From Mesorhizobium loti (GTDB lineage: Bacteria; Pseudomonadota; Alphaproteobacteria; Rhizobiales; Rhizobiaceae), in NCBI RefSeq assembly GCF_002858745.1, contig NZ_PJRO01000004.1:372001-436000 (forward strand): 64,000 nucleotides of DNA, written 5' to 3'. A program made the position numbers and the translations under genes. The notes beneath the pieces are model-generated. The model was not told the origin of the DNA, made no database searches, and saw nothing but the letters and a program-made list of their open reading frames with translations. Position 1 is the stretch's first letter, and each line of letters opens with the position of its first letter. Positions 1 to 11,072 of the stretch are shown one piece after another.

Positions 1-19
1 CTGCGCTGGTTTGACGCTT

Positions 20-113
20 GAGCGTTTCCGTTTTCACGGAAACGCTCTAACTTTCTATTTTTACGCAATTCCGGACGGAAAACCGTTACACACTTTTCCT
101 GGAATTGCTCTAG
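20..113. repeat. RIME-like two-hairpin mosaic repeat, copy 1
   Basis: Two hairpins lie side by side. The first (about 20-48) pairs GAGCGTTTCCG with CGGAAACGCTC. The second (about 68-110) pairs GCAATTCC with GGAATTGC around the core AAAACCGTTACACACTTTT. The same architecture recurs at 2122, 27843, 31276 and 40543, in both orientations. The terminal CTAG overlaps the stop codon of the beta-helix gene that follows on the minus strand. Confidence 0.85.
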
Positions 114-1492
114 CTCACCCGGTTCCGTTCCACGGTGAGATGTGCGTACCCGGCATTGCCGATTTCGGCGAGATCGGCAGTTATCGGCTCCGCCCAGCGC
201 TTGCCGATGATGGCGCCATGCAGCACGTCCTGCAGCACATTGTCGGTGATGATCGTTGGCCCAGCGCCGTCGACGACGCTCACCGCAATGCCGATGCCGG
301 CCTTGCGCACCACATTGCCGGTGGCCACCACATTGCGCAGGTAAGGGCCCCAGCCGAGCTGCATGCCGCATTGCGGCGCGTTTTCAATCACATTGCCGGT
401 CACCGTGGTGTCGGCCTCTACGCCGATGCCGATGCCGAATCCGCCGACTTCCGCCGGATACGGACCGGTGGTGGAAAGATTGCGCACGATGTTGCCGCTG
501 CAGGTCGCCATGCGGCCGCCTTCGTTGAAATTGACGATCGCAATGCCGTTGGCCGCACCGTCGACGACATTGTTGGCGATCGCAGCGCCCTCGAAGGTGA
601 ACTCGGCATAGAGCGCCGTTTCGCCGGAGCGCAGGCAGCTGTTGCCAACGATCTGCGCGTTGGAGCCTGAATTGGCGCGGATCGCCGAAAAGGCGCAGTC
701 GCTGACGATGTTGTTCGTGATCAGGACGCCGCCGGCGCGAAACACATTGATGCCGTTGCCGTTCTGGCCGGTGCCGCCATTGCGCGCGCCGATGCGGGAT
801 ATGCGGTTTCCGCTCACCATGGTGCCGTCGTCGCCGATTTGCCAGCGATGCACCAGGATGCCGCCATTGGCGCAGTCGGTGACGGCGTTGGCGCTGATCG
901 CCAGGCCGCCGGCATCGACCGACCAGATGCCGGCGTCCGCCGCACCTGTGATTGTACAGCGCTCGATGCGCCCGGCTGCGCGTTGCAACGCGATGCCGTT
1001 CTTGGAGGCGTCGTTCACCTGGCAGTCGTCGATCGCCAGGACCTTCACCGAGCGCAGGTCGAGAAGGCCGGAGACGTTTTCGCCGAGATATTGTTTGGCG
1101 CCATCGAAGACCAGGCCCGAAAACGCGATGTGGTCGGCATTCTCGGCAGACAGGAACGGCCCGCCGCCGCCGTGGATGAGGCGGGTGGCACCGGCAATGC
1201 CGCTGAGCCGCACGCGTGGCGGCAAAACGAGACCGGAAACGATATAGGCGCCGGGCGGCAGCAGGATTGGCTGATTGGCGTCGCTGGCGGCCTTCAGCAT
1301 CTTGGCGAAGGCATCACTCTGGTCGTTGGTTGCGCCTGGCCGCACGCTGTAGGCGGCAGGGTCGATGCCTGCTTTTGCTGGAGATGGCTTCGCCGCCGTT
1401 TGCTTGGCCGCGCCCGCCATATCCGCCATCAGGCCAAGCCCGGTAGCGCCAGCGGCAAGGCCGAGAAGGCGGCGTCTGTTCAGCATTGGCAC
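110..1492 (-). CDS. TIGR03808-like Tat-exported parallel beta-helix repeat protein
   Basis: A 460-residue protein that begins with a twin-arginine signal (NRRRLLGLAAGATG near residues 5-18) and so is probably exported folded to the periplasm. From about residue 80 onward it consists of degenerate repeats rich in GN, NxV and AxxI motifs, as in right-handed parallel beta-helix proteins (pectate-lyase-like folds). Length, Tat signal and repeats match the TIGR03808 family of Rhizobiales. No enzymatic activity can be assigned. The start used is a GTG at 1492 with AGGAG seven bases upstream; an ATG two codons later at 1486 is the alternative. The stop codon TAG lies in the end of the adjoining repeat. 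It is transcribed away from the gre-like gene. Family assignment is fairly sure, function unknown. Confidence 0.8.
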   Translation of the reverse strand: MPMLNRRRLLGLAAGATGLGLMADMAGAAKQTAAKPSPAKAGIDPAAYSVRPGATNDQSDAFAKMLKAASDANQPILLPPGAYIVSGLVLPPRVRLSGIAGATRLIHGGGGPFLSAENADHIAFSGLVFDGAKQYLGENVSGLLDLRSVKVLAIDDCQVNDASKNGIALQRAAGRIERCTITGAADAGIWSVDAGGLAISANAVTDCANGGILVHRWQIGDDGTMVSGNRISRIGARNGGTGQNGNGINVFRAGGVLITNNIVSDCAFSAIRANSGSNAQIVGNSCLRSGETALYAEFTFEGAAIANNVVDGAANGIAIVNFNEGGRMATCSGNIVRNLSTTGPYPAEVGGFGIGIGVEADTTVTGNVIENAPQCGMQLGWGPYLRNVVATGNVVRKAGIGIAVSVVDGAGPTIITDNVLQDVLHGAIIGKRWAEPITADLAEIGNAGYAHLTVERNRVS

Positions 1493-1653
1493 AATTCTTC
1501 TCCTGGCTCGTCGAGCATGAACCGTGCCATGCCGAAATAGGACTTGCTAGATGGGCGGCTGAAAGAGGTGGGCACAGACCTTGCAGTTATCCCTGATGCC
1601 TCCACCCAGCTATCAAGCTTGTTAAGCTGGCAGGCAGGCCCTAAATTCTCTTT

Positions 1654-2124
1654 ATGAGCAGAGCTTTCACCCGCGAAGAAGACAGCGAAAACGCCATCGC
1701 CGGCATCGGCGAGCGGCCGGTCAGTCCGCACCGCAACCTGGTCACCCCGGATGGCCTGGCGATGATTGATGCCGAAGTGGCGTCCTTGCGTTCGGCATTG
1801 GCCAACGCCGAGGCGGCAAGCGACCGTGAGCGCATCGCGCTGGTTTCGCGTGACCTGCGCTATTGGAACGCCCGGCGCGAAAATGCCGAACTCTCCGTTC
1901 CCGAGCTGGACGGCAGCGTCGCGCGCTTCGGCATGAGCGTGACGCTGGAGGACGAGGCGGGCAAGAAGGTGACGTGGAAGATCGTCGGCGAGGATGAAGC
2001 CGACCCCGCCAAGGGTTCGATTTCGCATGTTTCGCCCATGGCGTTGGCAATGTTCGGCAAAAGCGTTGGCGACACGGTGGCGGTCAATGGCCGGGAATGG
2101 GAACTCGTCGGGCTGCAGCAATAG
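1654..2124 (+). CDS. GreA/GreB-family transcription elongation factor-like protein
   Basis: A 156-residue protein. The C-terminal half (about 85-155) matches the FKBP-like domain of Gre factors: VTLEDEAGKKVTWKIVGEDE, then ISHVSPMALAMFGKSVGD. Gre factors enter the RNA polymerase secondary channel and stimulate transcript cleavage through an N-terminal coiled coil. Here the coil (about 35-80) looks shortened, and the canonical acidic tip (GDxxEN) is not evident; the segment reads ASDRERIALVSRDLRYW. It may therefore bind polymerase without normal cleavage activity, which is inference. The TAG stop is the first triplet of the repeat that follows, so insertion of that repeat may have set the C-terminus. 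No co-directional partner. Confidence 0.75.
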   Translation: MSRAFTREEDSENAIAGIGERPVSPHRNLVTPDGLAMIDAEVASLRSALANAEAASDRERIALVSRDLRYWNARRENAELSVPELDGSVARFGMSVTLEDEAGKKVTWKIVGEDEADPAKGSISHVSPMALAMFGKSVGDTVAVNGREWELVGLQQ

Positions 2125-2225
2125 AGTGTTTCCGTTTTTCACGGAAACGCGGAACGCTCTAACTCTTTGTTTTTAAGCAATTCCGGACGGAAAAGCGTTA
2201 CACACTTTTCCTGGAATTGCACTAG
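2122..2225. repeat. RIME-like mosaic repeat, copy 2
   Basis: Same order and orientation as copy 1: a GTTTCCG...CGGAAAC hairpin, a short T-rich linker, then the GCAATTCC...GGAATTGC hairpin with core AAAGCGTTACACACTTTT. It starts with the stop codon of the gre-like gene and lies between that gene and the 3' end of the mutase operon, where it could also act as a transcript end. Confidence 0.85.
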
Positions 2226-2267
2226 CCGATCGTCGAAACCATCGGCCGCCGCCCATGCAGCCATGCT

Positions 2268-4381
<2,114 letters not shown>

Positions 4382-4385
<4 letters not shown>

Positions 4386-5824
4386 GCCGGGCCTCCGGCC
4401 ACCAGGTCGTCACGAACCGGCGGCAGTGCTTCGCAGAATACCGTGCCATCGTTCGGCGCGGTCCTCGGTGTGGCGTCGAGTGTCTCCACCGTCTGTTCGG
4501 TCTTCAGCGGGTGCAGTGTGGTGCCGACGATAGTGCGTTCGCCACGGTGGTAGGCTTCCGCGCGCGCCTTGCGGGCTGCGGCGATGCGGCTTTGGATATG
4601 GCCATCTTTCAGACTGGGAAGTACGCCGCCTTCCTTTTCAATCTGCTGGAATTCCTTCCAGGCAGCCTGGCACAAATTGTCGGTAAGCGCTTCGATACCA
4701 CCTGAGCCGAAACCCGGATCGCCGACGTGGTCGAGATGGCTCTCACGGGCGACGACGAGCTGCGTGTTGCGGGCGACGCGACGCGCGAAGGCAGCGGGCA
4801 GACCATGTGCGATGGTATGCGGCAGGATCGAGATCGAATCGGCACCACCGACGGCAGCCGCGAAACAGGCGATCGTCGAGCGCAGGATGTTGGTTTCCGG
4901 GTCGAGCGCCGTCACCATCCGGTAGGAGGTCTCGACATGCACGCTGGCCGGCGCCGGCTGGATCGAACTTGCCTCCAGCACACGCGTCCACAAGCGGCGC
5001 AGCGCCCTGATCTTGGCAATCGACAGGAACTGGTCCTGGTCGACGGAAAGCGCGAAGCCAATATGCGGCGCAGCGTAGATCAGCGCCTGCCGCGCCTCCT
5101 CGAACAACCGCAGATAAGACACTGCCGAAGCCAGCATAATGCCAAGTTCCTGCGCTTCGGTGGCGCCGGAATTGTGGAACACGCGGCCGTCAGCTTCGAG
5201 CAGCACGCCAGGCACATCCATGGCGAAGAAATGCGCCAGCGACTGCGGCATCGAGGCCTGCAGTGCCTCGATCGACATGCGCAGCCGGCCCGTGCCGGCG
5301 AAGATTGCTGCCGGGTCGATGCCGAAGGAGAGGTTGAGCCTCGCCGGATCGACACGACGCTTGGCCAGGAATGCGGTCAGCCAGTCGGCCATCGCGCGAC
5401 TTGCCGGATGCACGTCGACGCGCAGATAGGTCTGGTCGAGCGGCACGCCTTCCAGCACGCGTTCGATCGTGTCGGGCTCATAGGGCAGGCCGTAGCCGAA
5501 CGAGTTCGGTGCGCCTTCAAAGACCAATGACAGTCCTGTTGCGCCTTGCGCAATGTCTTCGGCTACCTGCAGGCGGGCCCGCTCGACATCAGGGTCGTCG
5601 ACGCGCTGCGAGATGATCCAGGGCTTCAGCGGATTGGCGCGCAGGCTGTGCGCGCGGCCGGCCGCGCGCTCATACAGCGGGTCGATGCGGATGCCGTCTT
5701 CGGTTTGCGAAATCAGCTTCTCTTCGAAGGAGGCACCGGCCAAGGCCTTCTCGGCCAGCGCCAGCCAGCGCTGCCGTTGCGGATTGTCGGGTTCGCTCGG
5801 TTCGTCGATGGCTTTGCTGCCCAT
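4382..5824 (-). CDS. mutA: methylmalonyl-CoA mutase, small subunit-like
   Basis: About 480 residues related to the barrel domain of methylmalonyl-CoA mutase ([36 protein letters not shown]). The protein stops soon after the linker, with no DxHxxG motif, so the B12 domain is missing rather than merely degenerate; small subunits of heterodimeric mutases often run to about 600 residues. Its likely role is structural, paired with the catalytic subunit encoded immediately downstream with a 4-base overlap. I prefer the ATG at 5824, with GAGGA six bases upstream, over an in-frame start at 5863. First gene of the operon. Confidence 0.88.
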
Positions 5825-5929
5825 CACCTGTCCTCGTTTGCCGGCCGCATCAGCCACTTTCAAATCACTCTAAGGTCCATTGTCCTGCATCGCAATGCGG
5901 CCAATGTCGCAACGAAGTCACTAACGCCT

Positions 5930-5957
5930 TTGAATTTGGTGGTCGCGTTACTATACC
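5930..5957 (+). promoter_or_regulatory. candidate sigma-70 promoter of the HerA-like gene
   Basis: TTGAAT (5930-5935), a 16-base spacer, then TATACC (5952-5957). It lies 54 bases before the chosen start in the divergent region shared with the mutase operon. Pattern match only. Confidence 0.45.
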
Positions 5958-6011
5958 TGCGTCGGGATAGGGTTTGTGACGATTTGCACAGCGGCTTTGC
6001 GGAGACGAGAC

Positions 6012-7526
6012 ATGGCTGACGAGACGAGCATCTTCCTGGGCGCCAGCCGCAAGCCGGACGACAGCTACCAGAAGCCGGAGAGCCTGCTGCTGCGCTATGG
6101 CAACCGCCATGGCCTTGTCACCGGTGCCACCGGCACCGGCAAGACCGTGACGCTGCAGATCATGGCCGAAGGCTTCTCCAACGCCGGCGTTCCGGTGTTC
6201 TGCGCCGACATCAAAGGCGACCTTTCCGGCATTGCGGCGGTGGGCGAGGCCAAGGACTTCCTGGTCAAGCGCGCCAAGGACGTGAAGCTCGACCCTTACG
6301 AATTCCAGGAATTCCCTGTCATCTTCTGGGACCTGTTCGGTGAGCAGGGCCATCCCATACGTGCCACGGTCTCCGAAATGGGGCCGCTGTTGCTGTCGCG
6401 GCTGATGAATCTCACCGAGGCACAGGAAGGTGTGATGAATATCGCCTTCCGTATTGCCGACGAGGAAGGCCTGCTGCTTCTCGACATGAAGGACCTGCAG
6501 GCACTGCTCGCCAACATTGCCGAGCGCGCCAACGAAATCGCCGCCCGTTTCGGCAACGTTACCAAGCTGTCCGTCGGTGCTATCCAGCGTTCGTTGCTCA
6601 TCCTGGAGCAGCAGGGCGGCGCCAACTTCTTCGGCGAGCCAGCGCTGCGCATTCCCGACATCATGCGCACCACGCGCGACGGCCGTGGCGCCATCAACGT
6701 GCTGGCTGCCGACAAGCTGATGGCCAACCCGCGCCTCTACGCTACTTTCCTTTTGTGGCTGATGTCCGAGCTGTTCGAACAGCTCCCGGAAATCGGTGAT
6801 CCCGACAAGCCGAAGCTGGTCTTCTTCTTCGACGAAGCGCATCTCCTGTTCGACGATGCGCCCAAGGCGCTGATCGACCGGGTCGAGCAGGTCGTGCGGC
6901 TGATCCGCTCCAAGGGCGTCGGTGTCTATTTCGTCACTCAGAACCCGCTCGATGTGCCCGAAACGGTGCTGGCCCAATTGGGCAACCGTGTGCAGCATGC
7001 TTTGCGCGCCTACACGCCGCGCGAGCAGAAGGCGGTGAAGACGGCGGCGGAAACCTTCCGTCCCAATCCCGATTTCGACTGCGCCAAGGCGATCACCCAG
7101 CTCGGGACCGGCGAGGCGCTGGTCTCGACACTGGAGGAAAAGGGCGTCCCGTCCATGGTCCAGCGCACACTTATCCGCCCACCGTCTTCTAGGCTTGGGC
7201 CGATCACCGCGGAAGAGCGCCGCAGGCTGATCGCCGAAAGCCCAGTCGCGGGTCAGTATGACGAGACCGTCGACCGCGAATCGGCCTTCGAGATGCTGCA
7301 GAAGAAGGCGGCCGAGGCGCAGGCCCCGCAGGAGGGCGGTTCAGGCTGGACATTACCGGATTTCGGCGGTGGCAGCCGCCAGCCTTCCGGCCAGCCGCGC
7401 GCGCCACGTCCGTCGAACCGGCAGACCGTTACCGAAGCCGCCATCAAATCTGTCGTGCGCTCGGTCGGCTCTTCGCTCGGCCGCGCCATCGTGCGCGGCA
7501 TCCTGGGCAGCCTGTCGCGCCGGTAG
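6012..7526 (+). CDS. HerA-like P-loop ATPase, DUF853 (helicase-like)
   Basis: A 504-residue ATPase. Walker A is GATGTGKTV (about 37-45) and Walker B is [10 protein letters not shown] (about 270-280), with the HerA/FtsK-type motif [13 protein letters not shown] after it. The C-terminus (about 430-500) is proline- and glycine-rich and ends in a basic segment. DUF853 proteins are widespread and often annotated as DNA double-strand-break repair helicases, but their role is not settled. The usual HerA partner nuclease NurA is not visible nearby. The start at 6012 follows GGAGACGAGAC; an upstream in-frame ATG at 5976 lacks a good ribosome site. Confidence 0.85.
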   Translation: MADETSIFLGASRKPDDSYQKPESLLLRYGNRHGLVTGATGTGKTVTLQIMAEGFSNAGVPVFCADIKGDLSGIAAVGEAKDFLVKRAKDVKLDPYEFQEFPVIFWDLFGEQGHPIRATVSEMGPLLLSRLMNLTEAQEGVMNIAFRIADEEGLLLLDMKDLQALLANIAERANEIAARFGNVTKLSVGAIQRSLLILEQQGGANFFGEPALRIPDIMRTTRDGRGAINVLAADKLMANPRLYATFLLWLMSELFEQLPEIGDPDKPKLVFFFDEAHLLFDDAPKALIDRVEQVVRLIRSKGVGVYFVTQNPLDVPETVLAQLGNRVQHALRAYTPREQKAVKTAAETFRPNPDFDCAKAITQLGTGEALVSTLEEKGVPSMVQRTLIRPPSSRLGPITAEERRRLIAESPVAGQYDETVDRESAFEMLQKKAAEAQAPQEGGSGWTLPDFGGGSRQPSGQPRAPRPSNRQTVTEAAIKSVVRSVGSSLGRAIVRGILGSLSRR

Positions 7527-7551
7527 TCCGTGGCGGGAGCAGGTTGCCGAG

Positions 7552-8082
7552 ATGACCGTTGCACGCCGGCTCCTGCACACGGAGCGTCTCGTCCTGCGAC
7601 CGACCGTTGCGGCGGATGCCGCGCGGGCATTCGAGATCCAGTCGGACTGGCAAGTGACGCGCATGCTGCGCATGGCGCCGTTTCCGCCCGATCGGCAGGA
7701 AATAGGCCGATGGTTCCTCGACCAGCCGCGCGAATGGGTTGCCGGCGAGGCCTACCGTTTCGCTGCGGAGCACGAAGGGCGCATGATCGGCATGGTCGAC
7801 ATCGACGAGATCGGCGACGGCGTCGGCAGCCTGGGCTATTGGTTCGATCGGACATCCTGGGGACGCGGCCATGCCTTCGAGGCGGCCCAGGCCGTCATCC
7901 GCTTTGCCCGTGAGGATGTCGGCTTCGCCGGGCTCAAATCCGGGCACGCGGCCGACAATGCCGCCTCTGGACGCGTTCTGGCGAAACTCGGCTTCAGCCT
8001 TGTCGATACCGTCCAGCTGTTTTCCCGCTCGCGCGGAGAAACAATTGATCAGCACCGCTACACCTTGAGGTTCCGAAGCTGA
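7552..8082 (+). CDS. GNAT family N-acetyltransferase (RimJ/RimL type)
   Basis: A 176-residue acetyltransferase. The N-terminal LHTERLVLRPTVAADAARAF is the hallmark of the Acetyltransf_3 (RimJ/RimL) group. The acetyl-CoA loop is in GRGHAFEAAQAVIRFA (about 103-118), and the last strand has NAASGRVLAKLGF (about 138-150). The substrate is unknown: protein N-termini, small amines or antibiotics are all possible. It starts 25 bases after the HerA-like gene and may be co-transcribed. The much longer in-frame reading upstream lies inside the ATPase gene and is not used. Confidence 0.82.
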   Translation: MTVARRLLHTERLVLRPTVAADAARAFEIQSDWQVTRMLRMAPFPPDRQEIGRWFLDQPREWVAGEAYRFAAEHEGRMIGMVDIDEIGDGVGSLGYWFDRTSWGRGHAFEAAQAVIRFAREDVGFAGLKSGHAADNAASGRVLAKLGFSLVDTVQLFSRSRGETIDQHRYTLRFRS

Positions 8083-8190
8083 CCGCCGCGCAGTCCTTTG
8101 CGTCGTGGTTCTCCCAAATTTTCATGATTTTTCGAAGATCGTATTCAGGAGCGCCGATTATGCTAGCCGTTAATGTTGGGGCGTCGGCGA

Positions 8191-8523
8191 ATGCGACATG
8201 TAATTCTTTGCATAGCTGTGACTTGCAGCCTGACCCAGGCCGCAACGAGCGAGCCCCTGTCGCGCGAACGATGGGAGGGCCTCGGTAAAATCTATCGCGA
8301 TCGGCCAATCCGTCGCCAGGAGATGGTCTCGAATTGCACGGCCATCATATTGGCCATGCCTAACCCTGATTTCATCAAGGAGATCGAGCAGAGATATGGT
8401 ATGTCAGGCGCCAGGGCGGCCGCGCAATTCTGTGCTGACTACTATGAATCCATAGGTGATGGCAGCTTGAAATACGAAGACGTCTATGGCGAGACAGCGC
8501 CGCCCGCTCCGCCCGGACAGTGA
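8191..8523 (+). CDS. small secreted protein, function unknown
   Basis: About 110 residues from the chosen ATG (MRHVILCIAVTC...); an in-frame start at 8173 would add six basic residues. The N-terminus looks like a Sec signal peptide with likely cleavage near TQAATSEP (about 15-20). The mature part carries two cysteines (VSNCTAI and AQFCADYY), which could form a disulfide in the periplasm, and ends in a short proline-rich tail (APPAPPGQ). I do not recognise the family. It stands alone between the GNAT gene and an oppositely oriented 57-residue gene. Confidence 0.55.
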   Translation: MRHVILCIAVTCSLTQAATSEPLSRERWEGLGKIYRDRPIRRQEMVSNCTAIILAMPNPDFIKEIEQRYGMSGARAAAQFCADYYESIGDGSLKYEDVYGETAPPAPPGQ

Positions 8524-8533
8524 CGGCTCCTGC

Positions 8534-8707
8534 TCAACGACCCTGGTTGTGATCCAGCCGGAGCAGGTCGTTGGCTTCGACCCGTGCCAGTTCGAGCAGA
8601 TAGGCCAGGACGCTGTGGCCGTCCCGCGCGGCGGTTTCATTGTGGGCACTGAGCAGGGCGCGTACATCCTCCAGCGATCTGCGCTGGTTTTCCGTGAGCA
8701 TTCGCAT
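8534..8707 (-). CDS. 57-residue conserved-looking small protein
   Basis: A short reading frame beginning MRMLTENQRRSLEDVRALLS and ending in LLELARVEANDLLRLDHNQGR. It has a good ribosome site (GAGAGG about six bases upstream). The composition is that of a soluble, two-helix acidic/basic protein with no signal or membrane segment. Codon use is GC-rich in third positions like its neighbours, which supports real coding. No family recognised. Its 3' end is 10 bases from the stop of the convergent secreted-protein gene. Confidence 0.55.
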   Translation of the reverse strand: MRMLTENQRRSLEDVRALLSAHNETAARDGHSVLAYLLELARVEANDLLRLDHNQGR

Positions 8708-8880
8708 CCGTTCCTCTCCGGGATTGGCTCATTTCGAATGCGTCGTATATGGCGGTTGTGCTTCTTCCCGAGCATACGGCAAATGCCGTATTTCGGCATG
8801 CCGACGCAACCGCAGCGAGAAAATGGTTAGCCTTTCCTCAATGGCCGCCTGGCTGTTCTGACCGCGTGCGCCTGATCGGG

Positions 8881-9705
8881 CTATCGCGTCGAGGCAACCG
8901 CTTCCGGCTGGCCATTCCCGGACAGGATCTGTGCTGTGCCCAGTATGGCGTTGCGGAACGCGTCGTCGAAACTCACGCCGCGCACCTGCCAGCGATAGTC
9001 CTTGCTGTTGGCAACAAGCCGCCAGTCGCCGACCCAGCCGAGTGCCTCCGCGCGCCAGGCCAATGTGCCTGCAACCGCCATGTCGCCACCCAGAACCTTC
9101 GCCGTGGTGGCCAGTGCTTCCGACTTCCTGGCCTCGGGAGGCTCGATGTCGCTTTCGCCGGGCAGCGCCACCGGCATTCCTGCCTGCCTCGCAGCCACTT
9201 CCAGGGCGGTGCGCATGTCGGCTGCTTGCGGCGCCTCGCTGTCCTTCGCCAGCGTGAAAACGCTGCCTTTCATCGGCTCTATGTCGAAAAATGCAATGAT
9301 CTCGGGACGCGTTGTCCACGGCTTGCGGCCGAGTGAAGCCAGCAAGGCATCGATCTTGTCGGGAACAAAATCCGTGGTGAGATATTGTGGGCGGTCGTAG
9401 GTTCCCTGCTCGTCATGCGGCGGACGGTTGTTGAGCAGGTCGCGATAGCTGAAGTCCCTGACATAGTCGGCCGCGCGAGCGGCCATGCCGCCGACACGGG
9501 GATCGCCGGTCAGTCGCGGATCGCCGGACACCTTCACCAGCACTTCGGTGAGACTGGGTGCCAGAGCGCGTGCCCGGTTCGCGTCCCCAAAACCGTTGGT
9601 CACCGATTGCGCGCGGTAGAGCATAGCGCGCTCGATATCCGTCGCGTTGGCGCCATGGCTGGCCCCAAGCCCCGCCAGCAGAAAAGCAAACGTCAGTCCA
9701 CGCAT
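8881..9705 (-). CDS. DUF2066 domain-containing exported protein
   Basis: About 274 residues with an N-terminal signal peptide (MRGLTFAFLLAGLGASHGANA), so periplasmic. The body resembles DUF2066: ATDIERAMLYRAQSVT near the mature start, then LTEVLVKVSGDPRL and DFSYRDLLNNRPPHDEQGTY. Function unknown; the family is common in Proteobacteria. The ATG at 9705 is preceded by GAGGATT; an in-frame start at 9771 would put extra residues before the signal. A palindrome-rich, gene-free 173 bases lie downstream. Confidence 0.78.
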   Translation of the reverse strand: MRGLTFAFLLAGLGASHGANATDIERAMLYRAQSVTNGFGDANRARALAPSLTEVLVKVSGDPRLTGDPRVGGMAARAADYVRDFSYRDLLNNRPPHDEQGTYDRPQYLTTDFVPDKIDALLASLGRKPWTTRPEIIAFFDIEPMKGSVFTLAKDSEAPQAADMRTALEVAARQAGMPVALPGESDIEPPEARKSEALATTAKVLGGDMAVAGTLAWRAEALGWVGDWRLVANSKDYRWQVRGVSFDDAFRNAILGTAQILSGNGQPEAVASTR

Positions 9706-9786
9706 GCGCCAATCCTCCGCTACGTGGCAGCTTAGAACAGGATCTGGAAAATGCGCAGGCTTTTCGGACAAGCCTCAGGCAACAAC

Positions 9787-9822
9787 GAAAAAGCCGCCAT
9801 CCGGTTGGATGGCGGCTTTTTC
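9787..9822. terminator. strong bidirectional intrinsic terminator
   Basis: A 16-bp perfect stem (9787-9802 with 9807-9822) around the GGTT loop, flanked by A-run and T-run so that it works on both strands. It lies 19 bases past the stop of the L,D-transpeptidase gene and probably ends that transcript. Confidence 0.9.
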
Positions 9823-9840
9823 AGCGTATTGCAGCTCGCT

Positions 9841-10659
9841 CTAGAACCACGAACGGCCGGCAGGGCCGATCAGGCGCGCCTCGGGCACGCCTTCATCGAT
9901 CGGAATGCCCTGTTCGTCCGGGCCCGGTACAACCGGCCGGCCGACGACGTCGGTGACGATCACCTTGGCGCCGTTCTTGACACGGTCGTAGAGATCGATG
10001 ACGTCCTGGTTCATCAGGCGTACGCAGCCCGACGACACCGACTTGCCGATGGAGCTCCATTCCGGCGAGCCGTGCAGACGGTAGAGCGTGTCTTCGCCGT
10101 TCTGGAACAGGTAAAGCGCGCGCGCGCCAAGCGGGTTCTTCAGGCCGGGCGGCATGCCGCCATTGTCGACACTGAATTTCCTCAGTTCCGGCTGCCGCTT
10201 GATCATTTCCTCGGGCGGCGTCCATTTCGGCCATTTGCGCTTCCACTGCATGACCGCGCTGCCGGACCAGGCGAAGCCAGCGCGGCCGAGGCCGACGCCA
10301 TAGCGCAGCGCGCGGCCGCCTGGCAGCACCACATAGAGGAAGTGCGTGGAGGTTTCGACCACGACGGTACCCGGCTTCTCGCCGGTCGGATCGGGAACAA
10401 CCTGGCGCAGGAACTGCTGATCGATCTTGCGGTAGGGGATCGCTGGAATCTCGTAATTCTCGTCCACCACCGGGCCGTACATCATTGCGTATTCCGGCAA
10501 TATCGGATCCGGCGGCGGCGGTGGGGCTACCGGTGTTACCGGCGGCGGCTCCTGGGATACCGTGGTGCAGGCGGCGAGCGCTACCGACGCGGCACCGACC
10601 AGGGCGGTGTTCAGAAACCCGCGACGGGTCATCGAGAGGGCGGGTGGCGTCTTGATCAT
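9841..10659 (-). CDS. L,D-transpeptidase (YkuD family), Tat/lipoprotein type
   Basis: A 272-residue cell-wall enzyme that makes 3-3 peptidoglycan crosslinks or attaches proteins to peptidoglycan. The N-terminus combines a twin-arginine motif (TRRGFLNTALVG) with a lipobox (LAAC, Cys about 30), then a proline-rich linker. The YkuD domain spans about 110-260, with catalytic motif HGSPEW (about 195) and SSGCVRL (Cys about 213). The start at 10659 was chosen; ATG at 10632, directly before the RR motif, is equally plausible. Rhizobiales rely heavily on such enzymes, and several paralogues are usual. Monocistronic, ended by the hairpin above. Confidence 0.93.
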   Translation of the reverse strand: MIKTPPALSMTRRGFLNTALVGAASVALAACTTVSQEPPPVTPVAPPPPPDPILPEYAMMYGPVVDENYEIPAIPYRKIDQQFLRQVVPDPTGEKPGTVVVETSTHFLYVVLPGGRALRYGVGLGRAGFAWSGSAVMQWKRKWPKWTPPEEMIKRQPELRKFSVDNGGMPPGLKNPLGARALYLFQNGEDTLYRLHGSPEWSSIGKSVSSGCVRLMNQDVIDLYDRVKNGAKVIVTDVVGRPVVPGPDEQGIPIDEGVPEARLIGPAGRSWF

Positions 10660-11072
10660 GATGGCCTTGGAATAGTTCGATATGTCGAAGAAAGCGTGAA
10701 CGGGCGAAAACCCGCATGGTTGCTTCGCTTTTCAGTTGGCGCGATAGGCGTTTCTGAATCGGGCGGCAAGGTGGACAAAAAGAGGCGAGGCAGTGACAGG
10801 GCAACAACTGTTGCCGATCGGCAACGCCATTTTGGGGCCCTTCGCGGATGCGAAGGTAGATTCGCCAAGGTTTCGAACACGGCATGGCTTGCACGGCCCG
10901 ACATTTGCTTCTGTCCGGGACCATCCGATCACATCTGCGTGACGATGTCGGCGAATGCGTGATGGTCGTTCCGCTGTGCTGGCCTTACCAAATCTGACCG
11001 ATGCCGGTTGACGGGATCGTTGCCGCACGCCCAATCTCTCAGCCTTATCGCGGCAGGAAATGGGACGTGACG
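10660..11072. other. 413-base divergent intergenic region
   Basis: Separates the L,D-transpeptidase and aminotransferase genes, so it must hold both promoters. I see no convincing gene: the short reading frames here have no ribosome sites or recognisable domains. No terminator or clear operator found. Confidence 0.5.

Noticed and set aside
5865..6998. 377-residue frame antisense to the HerA-like ATPase
   Set aside because: Composition (Glu, Gln, His, Arg-rich) and overlap with a gene carrying intact Walker motifs show it is a shadow.
10656..10904. 82-residue frame upstream of the L,D-transpeptidase
   Set aside because: No ribosome site, atypical codon use and no signal or domain; more likely promoter DNA.
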